This document shows, piece after piece, positions 12,979-24,300 of a stretch of 64,000 nt of DNA. Origin of the DNA: Amblyornis subalaris (Eukaryota; Chordata; Aves; Passeriformes; Ptilonorhynchidae); the NCBI GenBank assembly GCA_018881555.1, contig JACAXG010000056.1, positions 631,462 through 695,461 of the forward strand, read 5' to 3'. Both the position numbers and the translations under genes were made by a program. The notes beneath the pieces were generated by a model. It was not told the DNA's origin. It made no database searches and saw only the letters and a list, made by a program, of their open reading frames with translations. Each line of letters starts with the position of its first letter. The stretch's first letter is position 1.

Positions 12979-14031
12979 GTCTTAATCTTTTCTTTATTAA
13001 AAAACAAAACATCTTTAGTCTGTTCAATGTATCTGGCAGGCCAGAATAATCACTTTGATTGCTGTATTATTTTTATCTAAATTCTGGCTGACTGTATATA
13101 GATGTATTCACTAAGTGCTGCATGTCCTTCAGAACTTTCTGTATTATGAACTGGAAAAAGAACAAAATACAGCTACTGAACACTCTGAGTAACTAGTGAA
13201 TTCATTGCAATGCTACAGCCTTGTACAGCAAACCACCTCTTNCTACACAGGCAGCTCTGGGGCTGCGAACCAGGGGACTATCTGCTCAAAAATGGGTTAT
13301 CAGGGAATGTTTTAAAGCAACTGCGTTTATACACTTGCTGGAGTATCAGCTTTGTAGAGAAAGCATCTGATCTAGCCCTTAACAAAACCAAGGTCTAGTT
13401 GCTCTGCACACTCCAACAGACTCCATGATAAACCCTTGCGTTTGTTCCATTTATGTGTGACCAGGAATATGCAGTGTGAGGTGTAGTTAGGCTTAAAGAA
13501 AGAAGAAACAACAAATTACTCCAAGTTGCCTGCTTGAGGATGTCTTGCAGGACCCAAAGAATATATTCTACTACTCAAAAGCCAACAGAGGACACAAAAT
13601 ATGACTCATGTAATGGAAGTTGGTGGCCAATATATTCTAAAATCAGTTATAAACACNGCATGTAGCCATGAAACTCTGGGTTTGGTTTTTTTTTCCTATG
13701 CTTTCTAGCATGGATACATGACAACAGGTTGTTATTGTGGCAGGCAACAATACTGAGATGGACCCTGTTGTCCTTTCTCCTCTTCCCCACAAGATGCCAT
13801 TCAGTGAGCCACCAATAAGTATGAACACAGCAAAATAGATCCTGGGGTTATTAACATATTTCTTCTAAAAAAATAAGATCAAATACATTGAATTATTCAT
13901 TTTTAGTGCTGTTTAGAGTGTCTTTCTCCATGTTACACAATCTCAGGAAACCACCAGACATCAGAACGTGTAGGTGACCAGCCTGACCTCTGCTANGTAA
14001 AACACAAACTGCAGCTAATCTTGAATATTCC

Positions 14032-14087
14032 TTTATTTTGGGCATTGATTCCCANAATTCTGCTCAGATGACATGCACATGTTTATT
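14032..14087 (-). terminator. MRPL35 poly(A) signals
   Basis: Two minus-strand AATAAA hexamers, seen as tttatt at 14082-14087 and 14032-14037, lie about 100 and 150 bp past the MRPL35 stop codon at 14184-14186. Either would give a short 3'UTR, typical for a mitochondrial ribosomal protein gene. Confidence 0.6.
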
Positions 14088-14183
14088 TAGAAAAAGTACA
14101 GACATTACAGATTTATGTTCCAAAATCCAGACCATGCCACANGACCGCTCCCCCTTTCCTAGAGATGTGCAAACCCAAGATTT

Positions 14184-16407
14184 CTACACACGAAGATTCG
14201 TGCGGTCGTGGTACTTCTGGTAGGGGTCATCAACGTACCAGTTCCTCCTTTTCCAGAAGGAAGTGGTCATTTTATCCAGGAGCTTACACTGTGTCCTGGT
14301 GCACAACATGAACTCCCTCAAACGCTTCTTCCGGGCACTCGACTTCTTCCAGAGTTTCTTCTTATAACCAGACTGTCAGAAGAAAATACACGGACACAAA
14401 AAAATGCCCACTTTTAAATAGTTCACTGGAAATATACACAGCCACACTGCTCAGCACACCTGCGGTAAATCCCCCACTTTCAGGAAAATGGGAGTCTCTC
14501 TACAGAGATTTTTTTAACTTCCATACCAGCCACAGCTCTCCAAGGGAAGGAAAACTATTACACTTTACGCTGACTGTAAAAGAACAGGCTCATATTAGCC
14601 AAAAAAATCTCACCTTTCTCCTCACCCAGAGGCCATTGTGCAGCCGGAGGAACCTTTTGACAACAGATTTCACACTTTTCCTCTTTCCTTTCCGTAGGCT
14701 GCAGTAGGTGAGGGTCCTCACTGGCTGCTGGAGTAAACTTGGAAGTAGAGGTGTGACACTAAAAAAAAACCAAACCAACCCCAAAGCAGGGAAAAAAATA
14801 GAACAGGAATGAAACACCTTTTTCTAAAAGTAATCATTGCCTTTATAACACAGAGAGAGATCAGAAGGGGCTGTGGCTTGTTTGAAGAGTAACAAGGACT
14901 CATCTAACAGCACAGCACCTAATGAGTGTAGAATACTAATTGCAGGGCTGGACTCCTGTCAACATTCAGCTCAAAGTTATTATTCCACCCAGAACACCTT
15001 TTTGTTTAATCTCCTAGAAGCAGTTAAAACACTCAGAAGCAAACCTTCAGCTGTTATTTGCATTCAGAAATTACTTTTAGCCTATTAATCACAAAATCAC
15101 GGAATAGTTTGGGTTGGAAGGGACCTCTGGAAATCATCTAGTCCAACACCCATCAGCAGCAAGAGAAACAGCAGTGATTACAACAAGAATAATTGTAAAA
15201 TACAACTGCAAAGAATATCCTGATTTACCTCCTGCTTCATGCATTAATGGTAACTGAGGTGGGAGGCTCNGGGCTAACACAGACCCATTGCAGAGTGCAA
15301 AGGTGCCCAAGTGTGTCAGACTGAGCATTATATATTATATATATTATTATATTTTATACATGTATTTCATATTATATACATGGGGGTTGGGGTCAGCCTC
15401 TTCTCCCAAGAAACAAACAATAGGACAAGAGAAAATGGCCCCAAGTTTTGCCAGGGGAGGTTTAGATTTACTCTAAGGAAAACTTTCTTCACAGAAGGGG
15501 CTGTCAGGCATCGGAACAGGCTGCCCAGGGCAGTGGTGGAGTCACCATCCCTGGAGGAATGTAAAAGCTGTGCAGGTGTGGCACTAGGGGACACGGTTTA
15601 GTGGTGGCTTTGGCAGTGCTGGGTTAAGGGNTGGATGATCTTAGAGGTCTTTTCCAACCCAAATGTTCTATGATATTCATATATATATGGAGGAGTTTCA
15701 ATATATATGCTACATGTTATAAAATTATNATATATATAATAGACTATATTAACAATATAGTAATATAATGAAACGAATATACACTATATTAAAATATTAC
15801 GTAGAATGCATTTATGATATGATACATAACATATAATATTCATTATATAATATGCAATACATATAAATACAAATAAAATTTAAATATATTCTTAATTACA
15901 NTTATATATATGAGATTAAAAATGTATTTTAAATTGTTTATATTTTATATAAAAATATATAAAATATGCCAGATAAAATATATTAATAATACATATATAC
16001 AGAAACTCCTCCATATGTATCTCAACCCCCTTTTCAGGGTTTTTTGCGCGAGGGAGAAGCCGCGCAGCCGCACCTGCTGAGCACCGAGGGGGTCCCTGCC
16101 CGGGGCCGGTTCTCGCCGAGCAGCCGCGGGGTCCAGAGCGGGGCCGGGGCCGGGGCCGGGGCCGGGGCCGGGGCCGGGGCCGGGGCCGGGGCCGGGGCCG
16201 GGGCCGGGGCCGGTCCGTGCCCGATGCACCGGGCGGAGCGGCCGCAGAGCGGGAGGGCGCGGGGGGCCCAGCGCCGCAGGATCCCTGCGGGGACACGGGA
16301 GAGCCTCAGCACAAAGTTCCCAGCCAGACACCCTCAACCCAGCCCCGTCCCGACCTCAAACCACCCCGGTACCGACCCGCCAGGGGCCCGCGCGCNGCCG
16401 CCGCCAT
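14184..16407 (-). CDS. MRPL35: MRPL35, mitochondrial large ribosomal subunit protein bL35m (4 exons)
   Basis: A structural protein of the mitochondrial 39S ribosomal subunit. Exons in transcript order: 16407-16365, 16284-16074, 14758-14614, 14372-14184. Lengths 43, 211, 145 and 189 nt join in frame to 195 aa; the human protein is 188 aa. Exon 1 gives 15 residues up to GILR, the same length as in human. Exons 3-4 carry the conserved core: [46 protein letters not shown], then [18 protein letters not shown] and stop. Intron 1 is only 80 bp, and its donor (GTGGTT) is not a strong one. Exon 2 encodes the mitochondrial presequence and contains a (Pro-Ala)12-Pro run from a GGCCCC-type repeat. The exon 2 to 3 join (AG+T, Ser) gives a segment alignable to the human presequence end. 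An N lies in codon 4. Exons 3-4 are certain; exons 1-2 rest on phase and alignment. Confidence 0.88.
15088..15165 (-). mobile_element. CR1 LINE 3' fragment
   Basis: The reverse complement carries the CR1 tail pattern: CAACACCC-like, ATGATTTCCAGAGGTCCCTTCCAACCCAAAC. About 75 bp, in MRPL35 intron 2. Confidence 0.7.
15375..15680 (+). mobile_element. CR1 LINE 3' end fragment
   Basis: Typical CR1 3' region: TCAGCCTCTTCTCCCAAG, an internal CAGGCTGCCCAGGGCAGTGG, and the tail GATGATCTTAGAGGTC TTTTCCAACCCAAATG. It lies in MRPL35 intron 2, antisense to the gene, next to an AT-rich tract. Confidence 0.88.
15675..16015. repeat. AT-rich TATA-type low-complexity tract
   Basis: About 340 bp of ATAT/TATA-like sequence with almost no G or C, lying between the CR1 copy and the abrupt start of the GC-rich MRPL35 exon 2 region. 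No gene is visible. It may descend from expansion of the CR1 terminal microsatellite. Confidence 0.8.
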
Positions 16408-16640
16408 GGCCACGCTGCGCCGGGCGGGGCCGCGCCGGGTCCCGCCCACGGGGGTTGCCCGCGGCACCTGCCCCTGCCCCTGCCCTTGCTTCGACCCCGT
16501 GCCCGTCCCCCACAGCCCTGGGGGTCTCGCACAGCTCTAGGGGTCCCGCACAGCCCCGGGATCCTCCTCGTCCGCCCTGTCCTCGGAACCCGCCCGGTCC
16601 CGCTCCGTCCCCACGCGTTCCCGTCACACTTGGTGACAGG
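16020..16640. promoter_or_regulatory. GC-rich island over MRPL35 exons 1-2
   Basis: Very GC- and CpG-rich sequence covers MRPL35 exons 1-2, the 80-bp intron and about 230 bp upstream of the start codon. It is inferred to include the MRPL35 promoter. No strong single factor motif was recognised. Confidence 0.6.
16140..16211. repeat. (GGGGCC)12 hexanucleotide repeat, coding in MRPL35
   Basis: Twelve uninterrupted GGGGCC units on the plus strand, read as GGCCCC on the MRPL35 sense strand. In the MRPL35 frame each unit is CCG GCC (Pro-Ala), giving (PA)12-P between the CIGHG and LWTP flanks in exon 2. All six frames stay open, so repeat dipeptide ORFs (GA, GP, PR, PA, GR types) appear on both strands. 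It sits in a GC-rich island next to the MRPL35 start. Confidence 0.97.
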
Positions 16641-16921
16641 AACGCATCGACCCTCCGCCCCAGCTGCTTTAAAGCCTGTTACTAAAATCTCGAAAAAACT
16701 CACCAAGCGGATTTAACTTAATATTTCTGAGCATTACTGATGTGTTCTAAATTTTTTCTCTTCAGAAATCTGGCTGGACTGATTGAAGGACGAGGTAAAA
16801 ACGGCTTCTGAGAGCTCTGAGCGAGAGAAGGTTTGGGGGCTGTTTGAGCGAGCTGTGAAGGATTACATCTGTAAATTGTTAATAAATGCTATAAGATGTG
16901 CTGTGTTACGCTCAGATTGCG

Positions 16922-17330
16922 GGACTGGAGCATCTCTCCCCTGAGGAAAGGCTGAGGGAGCTGGGCTTGCTCAGCCTCGAGACCACTGAGGAGACCTCAT
17001 CGATGTCTGTCCCTGTCTGCAGGGAGGGCTCGGAGCATGGACCAGGCTCTGCTCGGTGATGGCAAGCAACGAGACAAGAGGGATGGGCAAAAACTGAGGC
17101 CCAGAAAGTTCCACCTGAACATGAAGAAGAACTTGTTCACCGTGCAGTGACCGAGCACTGAACAGGTTGCCTAGAGAGGGCGTGGAGTCTCCCTCACTGG
17201 AGATACTCCAGAGCTGTCTGGACACAACTCTGTGCCATGTACTCTGGAATGGCCCTGTTTGAGCACGGAAGTTGGACCAGATGATCCGCTGTGGTTCCAA
17301 CTTGACCTGTTCTGTGATTTTTATTTTTAT
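16922..17330 (+). mobile_element. CR1 LINE fragment between the MRPL35 and IMMT promoters
   Basis: Starts at GACTGGAGCATCTCTCCCCT and GAGGAAAGGCTGAGGGAGCT, continues through CAGGTTGCCTAGAGAGG, and ends near TTCTGTGATTTTTATTTT. It is a 5'-truncated CR1 of about 0.4 kb inserted in the 1.2 kb between the two head-to-head start codons. Confidence 0.9.
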
Positions 17331-17339
17331 TTTATTTTA

Positions 17340-18350
17340 TTTCACATTGTCCCCCACGGCCCCTCCCGAAGGGTCCCGGGAACGCGCGGGTGCCAACCCG
17401 TGCACGCGCCCCTCGCGCGCCGGGCACGCCCCGCCTCGCCGGCCTCGCGCGGCCCGTACCCGCTCTCCCATTGGTCGCGCGCGACCCGTCACGCGCGGCC
17501 ACCCNCTGGCGGGGCGAGAGCGCCCGCGCAGGCGCAGTGCCCGCTGAGGGCGGGGGGGCGGAGGCGGTGCCGGCAGGACCCGCGCACGGCGCCTTCCCGC
17601 GGGCCGCGCCGGCCGCCGCTCCGAGCCATGCTGCGGGCGTGCCGCCGAGCGGGGCTCGCCGCGGCCAAGCAGGTGAGCGCTCCCCGGGGGAGCCCCGCGA
17701 CCCGCCCCCGCTGTAACCAGCCCTGCGACCGGNGCGGCCGGGCCAGGCCTGTGGGGAGGGGGAAAGGTGGGGCCCTGTGACCGCAGCTCGGCGCGCGCTG
17801 AATGACTCCGCACGCGTGGGCCGCGATTGGCTGCGCGCCTTTTGATGGGCGGCCGGGACCGCCAACGGTCGCGGGGGGCGGGCGCTGGTTGTGGAGTGTA
17901 CTACGAGTCCCGGCGTGCACCGCGGCAGCACAGTGCGGGACGGAGTGCGGCGCCGGCGCAAGGCACGCCGGGACTTGTAGTCCGTAAGAGCGTAGGGAGT
18001 GGCGTCGCGCTGCTGGCTGGGGGCTGTAGTCCTGGCCGCCATGCCCGCGTCGGGCCCGCAGTCCCGCTTCACCGGCCCCGGCCCAGACCCCGGAGCAGCG
18101 CCGGGAGCCGCAGGCGCGGCCCGGGGGGCGGCGGGGGCTCGGTGGGGCCGCACACGGCCCTCCAGCCCCGCGGAGACGGGTGGCGGGCGCGCTCCCCGGC
18201 GGGAAAGGACGTGACCTTGCCTTCCCCGGCGCGGCCTCCCACGCAGCCCCGCCTGCACCCGGTGGGTCCGGCCGCCCGCAGGGTCGGGACGGGCCCGGGG
18301 GGTCCCGGTGCGCAGCGGGGAAACACCAGTAGTGTCAGCGCTCCGGTTTA
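17340..18350 (+). promoter_or_regulatory. IMMT promoter and CpG island
   Basis: About 1 kb of CpG-rich sequence spans the IMMT start codon (17628). Visible motifs are an inverted CCAAT box (ATTGG, 17470-17474) and an NRF1-like CGCGCAGGCGCA at 17525-17536, about 92 bp before the ATG. Downstream are ZNF143-like motifs at 17900-17924 (+) and 17957-17981 (-). A large minus-strand ORF here (355 codons) is a GC-composition artefact. Confidence 0.75.
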
Positions 18351-21300
18351 AGGGGATCCTTCTGTCCGCACAGGGGGACACCAGGAGGGCACAACACACG
18401 ATGCCGGGGTAGAAGTGCCCATGGGACTCTTGCTGTGTGTCCTGGACCTTTGCCTCTCCTTATCAGCAGAGATAAGGACGGTGATGTTCTGTGGAGCCTT
18501 TTTAAAGCAGTCGGCCAACTTTAGGAAGCCACAGGGGTTTATAGGTGAGGGTGACTCCTCTNCCAAGGCCCCAACTTGTATTTCAGCTCCCTGCTTAACT
18601 GATAAAACAAAACTGATTGGATCACTTTTATATCCCGCTCCCCATCCCAGTGTTTGTTACCCTCTATCCACACGGTGCATCAAAGGAGAAGCTGTACATT
18701 CTCCCCTCTAAAGCTCCAGCCTTTCCCACTGCAGCAGCTGCATTGCCTCTGCTGCTCTATAAGGCTGGAGAGTCCTCGGGCCAGGTCACCTGATGCCCAC
18801 TGAAATAAGGCTCTGGGCTTGCCAGGCTGCGGAAAGTTTCAGCTGGAAGCTGAGGAGATGGAAACCAGGCTTTGGAAGATATTTATCACTTGGGGCTATT
18901 TGCATGTGCCCAGCCTTAAACAGAATGTGTCTGGAATGACTGTACACTCTGGAACAGCCAGGATGCTGCTTTGCAGCTGGAAGTGGGTCATTGGGCTATA
19001 AATGTTTGGTGGAAAAGTCACAGAATGGTTTGGATTGGAAAGGACCTTAAGACTATCTCATTCCAACCCCCCTGCCATGGGCAGGGACACCTTCCACTAG
19101 ACCAGGTTGCTCCAAGCCCCATCCAACCTGACCTTGGACACTTCCAGAGATGGGGCAGCCACAGCTTCTCTGGGCAGCCTGTGCTGAGGCCTCACCACCC
19201 TCACAGGGAAGAATTTCTGCCTGAGAACTGTGCAAACAGAGATGCCACAGCAGTGTGTGNAGTTTGTTGTCTGTACCAGAGAGCTCATGGTGAAAACTGG
19301 AAAAACTTTTACCCTTCTTTCCTACTGTGAGCTCTGTGCATTGAGCATCACTAAACTCGTAACAAGTAAATTGAAGTTGTGGCCTTGGGAGAAGGGGCGC
19401 TTCATCACCTCAGTTTCATAAATATTTTCTGCTACATGTGCAGTGCTGCAGAGAGACTTTTCTCTTGTTTGAAGTATTTTTGTATTTTTCTTTGAAAACA
19501 GACCCAGGGCTTTTAGTAAAAGCATGTGATATTTGGCAGAAGTCCTGAATGATGGGAAATCAGTTAGAGTTGAGTGGTCAGATGTCCTTGTTACACCTGA
19601 CCTCTGTCATAACAAGGGCAAACTTCTCTGAAGTTTCTGTTTTGCTCTTTCTCTTGAAGTACATGAATCCCATGTTGCAGAAATTCGGGATCAGGATGCT
19701 TGAGCCTGGTGCCTAAGAGAGGTAGAACTAGGACTGAACAGAGCATGGTGTGTCCTCTCCCTGATTATATGAGGTTACACATGAAGTATAAACTGCAAGG
19801 CAGATTTTATTTGTTTAAAGATGTATTCTGTGCTGTACCTGCCCTGAGCGCTGTACCAGGGCAAGCTCATGTGGATATCCTTAAATGTTGGATTCACTGG
19901 AGCTCATAACATTAACCAGAGTGAAGGTGTGATGTGCCCTGCAAAGTATTCTCATGGTGATTAAATAGTAGATAACGAATGTAAAATAGTAAGTATTTAA
20001 GTTAAGTGAAACAAGTGCCACATAGAACTGCTGGAGGAGGAGTAAGAAATAGAAACAGCTGCNCTGCAGTGCCCTTGCCATGGACATCATTGCTGTCTCC
20101 ATGCTGCCTCACCCAAAGGGTTTTCTCTGTCTTCTGCGTGACAGCAAGTGCTTTATTTCTGCCTTTTGCAGGGCATAGCAAAGCATGTGTGATGTATTTT
20201 TCCCAAATCTTTGAGGCATTATTGCAAATAAATAACAGGGGTCTAAAAAATGACAAACTTCTGGAAATGATGCAAAGGGGAGATTAGAAACTATACCTCC
20301 AAGTTTCCAAATTATGGTGGTACAGTAAACATAAGCAATATTATTGTGGTGGCCAAAAGAGAGCAATGCTTCTTTAAAAACTTGATTTTTTAAAAAATCA
20401 GTGATTTTTGGAGGTAATAGTGTATTTGGATGTGAGGGAAGAAAATTATGCTTGGGCTTCTGTTTGTAAAAATTGATACCTACAGATTTTCATTTGCTGT
20501 TCTGTTGGCCAGCTGTGGAAATTTGCTGCAGCATCTTAAAAGATAGAGTTGGTGGGNGCTTGTTTTGGGTTTAATTTTTTCTCCCATTGCTACCTGTGTG
20601 AGAGTCCCAATGCTGTAGATGGAAGGCCTGCNTTTTGTTTCCTCTCATCTTGATGAAAAGTAAATAAAAATGAGGATTTGGCCAATTCTAGAACAGCCCA
20701 GCTTGGAAGAGATCTCAAAAGATCCTCTGGTCCAAAGGGCNTCTGGCCTAAAATCAATAATCCCTCCAAGAAAACCCTCCTGTGTACAAATCATAAATGC
20801 TGAGCTATGAGAAGCAGGTGTTCTCCTCTGCCCTGGTGACTCCCTGAGCACAGCCTGATCCCAAGAGCAGGAACTTGGTGCCCAAGGGCAGCAAACACTT
20901 GATGTATTTGCTGAAGGTGTAGAGCTGGATGNGTCTGGTGTTGTTTGCAATCAGTAGGTGTGAGTAGGGGTTTTATCCAACATGGACGTGGGTGAGCTGG
21001 CCCAGGCACCAGGGTTATGGTTGCGGCAGCCTCCAGGATCACNCAGAAGGCAAGTCCAGCCTGAGCAGGGATATGGGAGTGACACTGGTGCAGGGTGGGA
21101 TAACCTCCAGAAAGCCTGGCCAGGAGCTCAGGAGTGATGTCTTATTTCCAGGGGAGCACTAGGCAAAATGGTGTAATCCCAAAGTGTTGGAAGGGACTGG
21201 AAATTCAGTCTGAATTGATCAACAGAAAATCAGGGCTTTTTTCCCTTCTCATTTTATTGGATTGAGCTGTATGCATAAAGCTGAATTATTTTGGTCCTCT

Positions 21301-24300
21301 TGTGCCTCATGNTGTAATAGAGACATACTGAGAGGCAGGAGCATGTTTAAAAGTTGATAACAAAATGATTTGGGAGGCTTTTATTAGTGAAATTCCCCTT
21401 GAAATGACCAGTGCAGCCTCAGTGAATGCTCATGGGGCAATCAAGTCAGATAATCTAAAACACTGCAGAATATATTTCTTATTTTGTTGCTTGTTCTATC
21501 CATCACAAGCCAGAAAACCAAACACGGAGCACAGCAAGGGCTCCTGAAGGTCTCGGGGGTAAGAGGAACACAAGTTTCCTCTTGCTGTACATGTGCTCCT
21601 GCTACTAATTAAAACTGTTTTGGCTGCCTTTGTGGAAAGAATAAGAATTCAGTGTTCCTGCCTTTTCCTGTCTGCACTGTTGGACAAGGATGGGACCTAA
21701 ACCACAAGATTTGTGCATGTTATTGCCATGTGCAAAAGGAAATAGAGAAACTTGTCTGCCGGGGTTATGTTGTAGTGAAGCATCTCCCAGTTTTTTCTTT
21801 TTTAAAGAAAAATTTCACAGTTGGGCGAAATATCTCGACTGTGGAAAAAGTTCTTTTTGTGCCTTGTACTTTGATTTTTCCAGAGTCCCGTATTTCTCTG
21901 TTAGTAATTCCCATGTGGGGAAAAAACCTCTGAGGGCAACAGTGTGTTTCCTTCCGTAGGCTTAGAGTAGCTTAACCAGTCCTTCAGAGAAGATAAAAAT
22001 CTTGGTAACGTGGATTTTGTTAAGTAGAATATAATAAAATATCGCTCTTCACATACTAATTTAATTTATATTATAATCTGATGTCTATCTGGAAAGTGTT
22101 CATGTTATTAATTCTTTTAGAGAAGTAGTCTTGGTTTGGAAGCTCAAGGAGAATTGCTTGTATATCCTAAGAATTAAAAATAATTTTAAGTATTTAAACA
22201 GCTGTTGTTGTGTTCTGCACTGCTCACACTGAGCAGTTCTAGTACATGAGATGGTTGAAATGCATCTGAACTAACCCAGCTGTAATGCCCAGCACATAAA
22301 TCAGCAAAATAAATGCAGAAATAAGATGGGGTAGGGCTTTTTTTTCCTTCTCATTTTTGAAAATGCCTAATGACCTCTTACAAAGCCCTTAACCTGGAAG
22401 CTGCACATGGGAAAGCTCTCCCCTGTGTTTAGGGAAAATAGTCCAGCATTGCTGTTCTAGTGCTGGTCACAGCTTTCCTACAGACGCATTCAGGCTGTGG
22501 CAACGGAGCAAATGAGCCCAATAAGTGCTGTTAGAGGGGGAGATGCTTCACTGTGCTCCCTGCTGACTCTTGCCTCCTCGCCCCCTGCAGAACAGCCGGT
22601 GCGTGAGAGCCTCACTCCGTCCATCGCGCCTGTACCGCGGGTATGCCACCCACTCGGGAGAGTCCGGGTACGTACCGGGGTTTGGAGGGTGGGACTGGTT
22701 CTTCCTGTGCGTTCACCAAGAGGGAATCTGCTCCTTAGTTTCACATGAGAGCAGACTCCTAGCACTGGGATTTTTGTTGAGTGGCTCTTACTCTCATGGT
22801 TTTGTGCGTTGCTTGTTTGATTCAGTCAGATTTAGATGAAGGTAATGAAGATGATGGATATTTATGAGGGAAGTTGTGGGCTGCCGTCTTACCTTTGGGT
22901 TAGTCCCAAACCAGTGTGGTACCAGGGGTGAAGGTGATTTAAAGCAGGTGCTGGGTTTGTTGGCAGGTCTTGGAACAGAGTGGTGGTACCTCGCTGTAAG
23001 CTGAAGACTCACAAACTGTTTAATGTTTGTCATATAATAGAATTTACATAACTTTGACTCTTCTTTCCTCCTTAGTGTCTCTGTAGGCAAAGTCATTGGT
23101 GCAGGTATCCTGTTTGTGGGTGGAGGAATAGGTGGAACCGTCCTGTATGCCAGCTATGACAAACAATTCCGGGAGAGCGTGGAGAAGGCCATTCCCTACT
23201 CTGACAAACTATTTGAGATGGCACTTGGCCCTGCACCTTCCAGTGCCCCAATGCCAAAGAAACCGGTGAGTGTTTCCCACTCACTCCCACCCATTCATTT
23301 TTCTGTTTTTTAAAGAAAGTATTCTGCCCTTAGGTTTCAAATTCTGATCAATTTTGCTGTGTGCTAAGAATTTAAAAAGTTGAAGAATTTTTAAGATTGC
23401 TTAAATTAAAGTTTAAGAATTACAAATGTACTACTTTGTGCTGCATAAATGATGCTTGTACGTTTCCCGTTATCATCTTAGGATTGTGGTCTGTGGGTTT
23501 TAAAGCTTATTTTTATTTGCAGTAAAATAATCTAACAGAATCCAAACTGAGTAGCTGCTCTGCTTCTACTTAGAAATAAACTGGGGAGAGAGAGGCAGGT
23601 GACAGGCTGGAATTTAACTGCTTTACTAGGAGGCTTAGTGTAGTTAGTGGTGTAGCAGGATTAGAAAACTTACTCTAAATGAACTTATTTTAAAGAGGAC
23701 TGAGAACATTCTTGAATGAGTAAAGATTTGAATGGGCCAGAGTCAGGCATAAACATCATATTTTGAAATCTTAGTGGCAGAAAGGAAAACCTGATACTGC
23801 CTGTGGCACAGCTCTGGAAACTGAACCTGGAAGTTTCTCTGCTCCTGCATCTGAAAGCAAATGTTTCCCAATTATCCAAGAATACTGAAAATCTGCTCTG
23901 GCTGTGGTTTTTTCTGAGCTTTCAGAAGCCNTTTGGCCTTCAAGAAACCAAAAATATTTTTAATAGTATTTTAAGAAAGCAGTTCTTAGTGATTGAGGGA
24001 ATATCAGTCAACAAAATTTCATCTCTTCTGTTTTTAACTACACTTTATGTGTGATCATCCAAACTCTTGGTGCCTCCCAGGCACTAGGAAATTTTGCAAA
24101 CCAGATCAATCAGCAGAGTTATCACCTCCCCAGTTATGGCTCTAACTCAGATGTTTTTATTTTTACCTTGTGGCTTTCCACAATGGATATTAAGGGATTA
24201 ATATCATAAAATGTCACAATACTCTGTTTGAGTGTTTATCTGCCCCAGCCACCAGCATCTGAAGCCGTTCANAGGGAAACCAGTGATGCCATACTTGAAG

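Larger units (their letters stand above)
9370..12998 (+). other. REEP1: Probable REEP1 3'UTR
   Basis: Sequence after the REEP1 stop codon has no further coding exon. AATAAA signals lie at 10805-10810, 11480-11485 and 12973-12978. The last is the best candidate for the distal poly(A) site, since it is followed by T-rich sequence and then by the convergent MRPL35 3' end. The stretch contains a GGAT-type microsatellite at 11877-11929. Long 3'UTRs are usual for REEP1. Which signal is used cannot be told from sequence. Confidence 0.4.
17673..22590 (+). other. IMMT intron 1
   Basis: A 4.9-kb intron. The first 0.7 kb is CpG island with ZNF143-like motifs. The rest holds a CR1 fragment (19017-19240), a weak CR1-like tail near 20688-20745, and otherwise no gene, RNA or repeat that I recognise. 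Confidence 0.8.

Noticed and set aside
15134..15328. Minus-strand ORF considered as MRPL35 exon 2
   Set aside because: Its possible donor leaves the wrong phase for exon 3 and the correct frame contains a stop. The 16284-16074 exon fits by phase, length and alignment.
16044..16685. Plus-strand 213-codon ORF with a Gly-Ala repeat, and a plus-strand ATG at 16406 with a good Kozak context
   Set aside because: The ORF is the antisense shadow of MRPL35 exons 1-2. The plus ATG arises because the MRPL35 start lies in a palindromic CCATGG.
17332..18399. A 355-codon minus-strand ORF and several overlapping ORFs around the IMMT promoter
   Set aside because: Composition is Arg/Pro/Ala/Gly-rich as expected of CpG-island DNA. 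It overlaps IMMT exon 1 and regulatory motifs and resembles no protein family.
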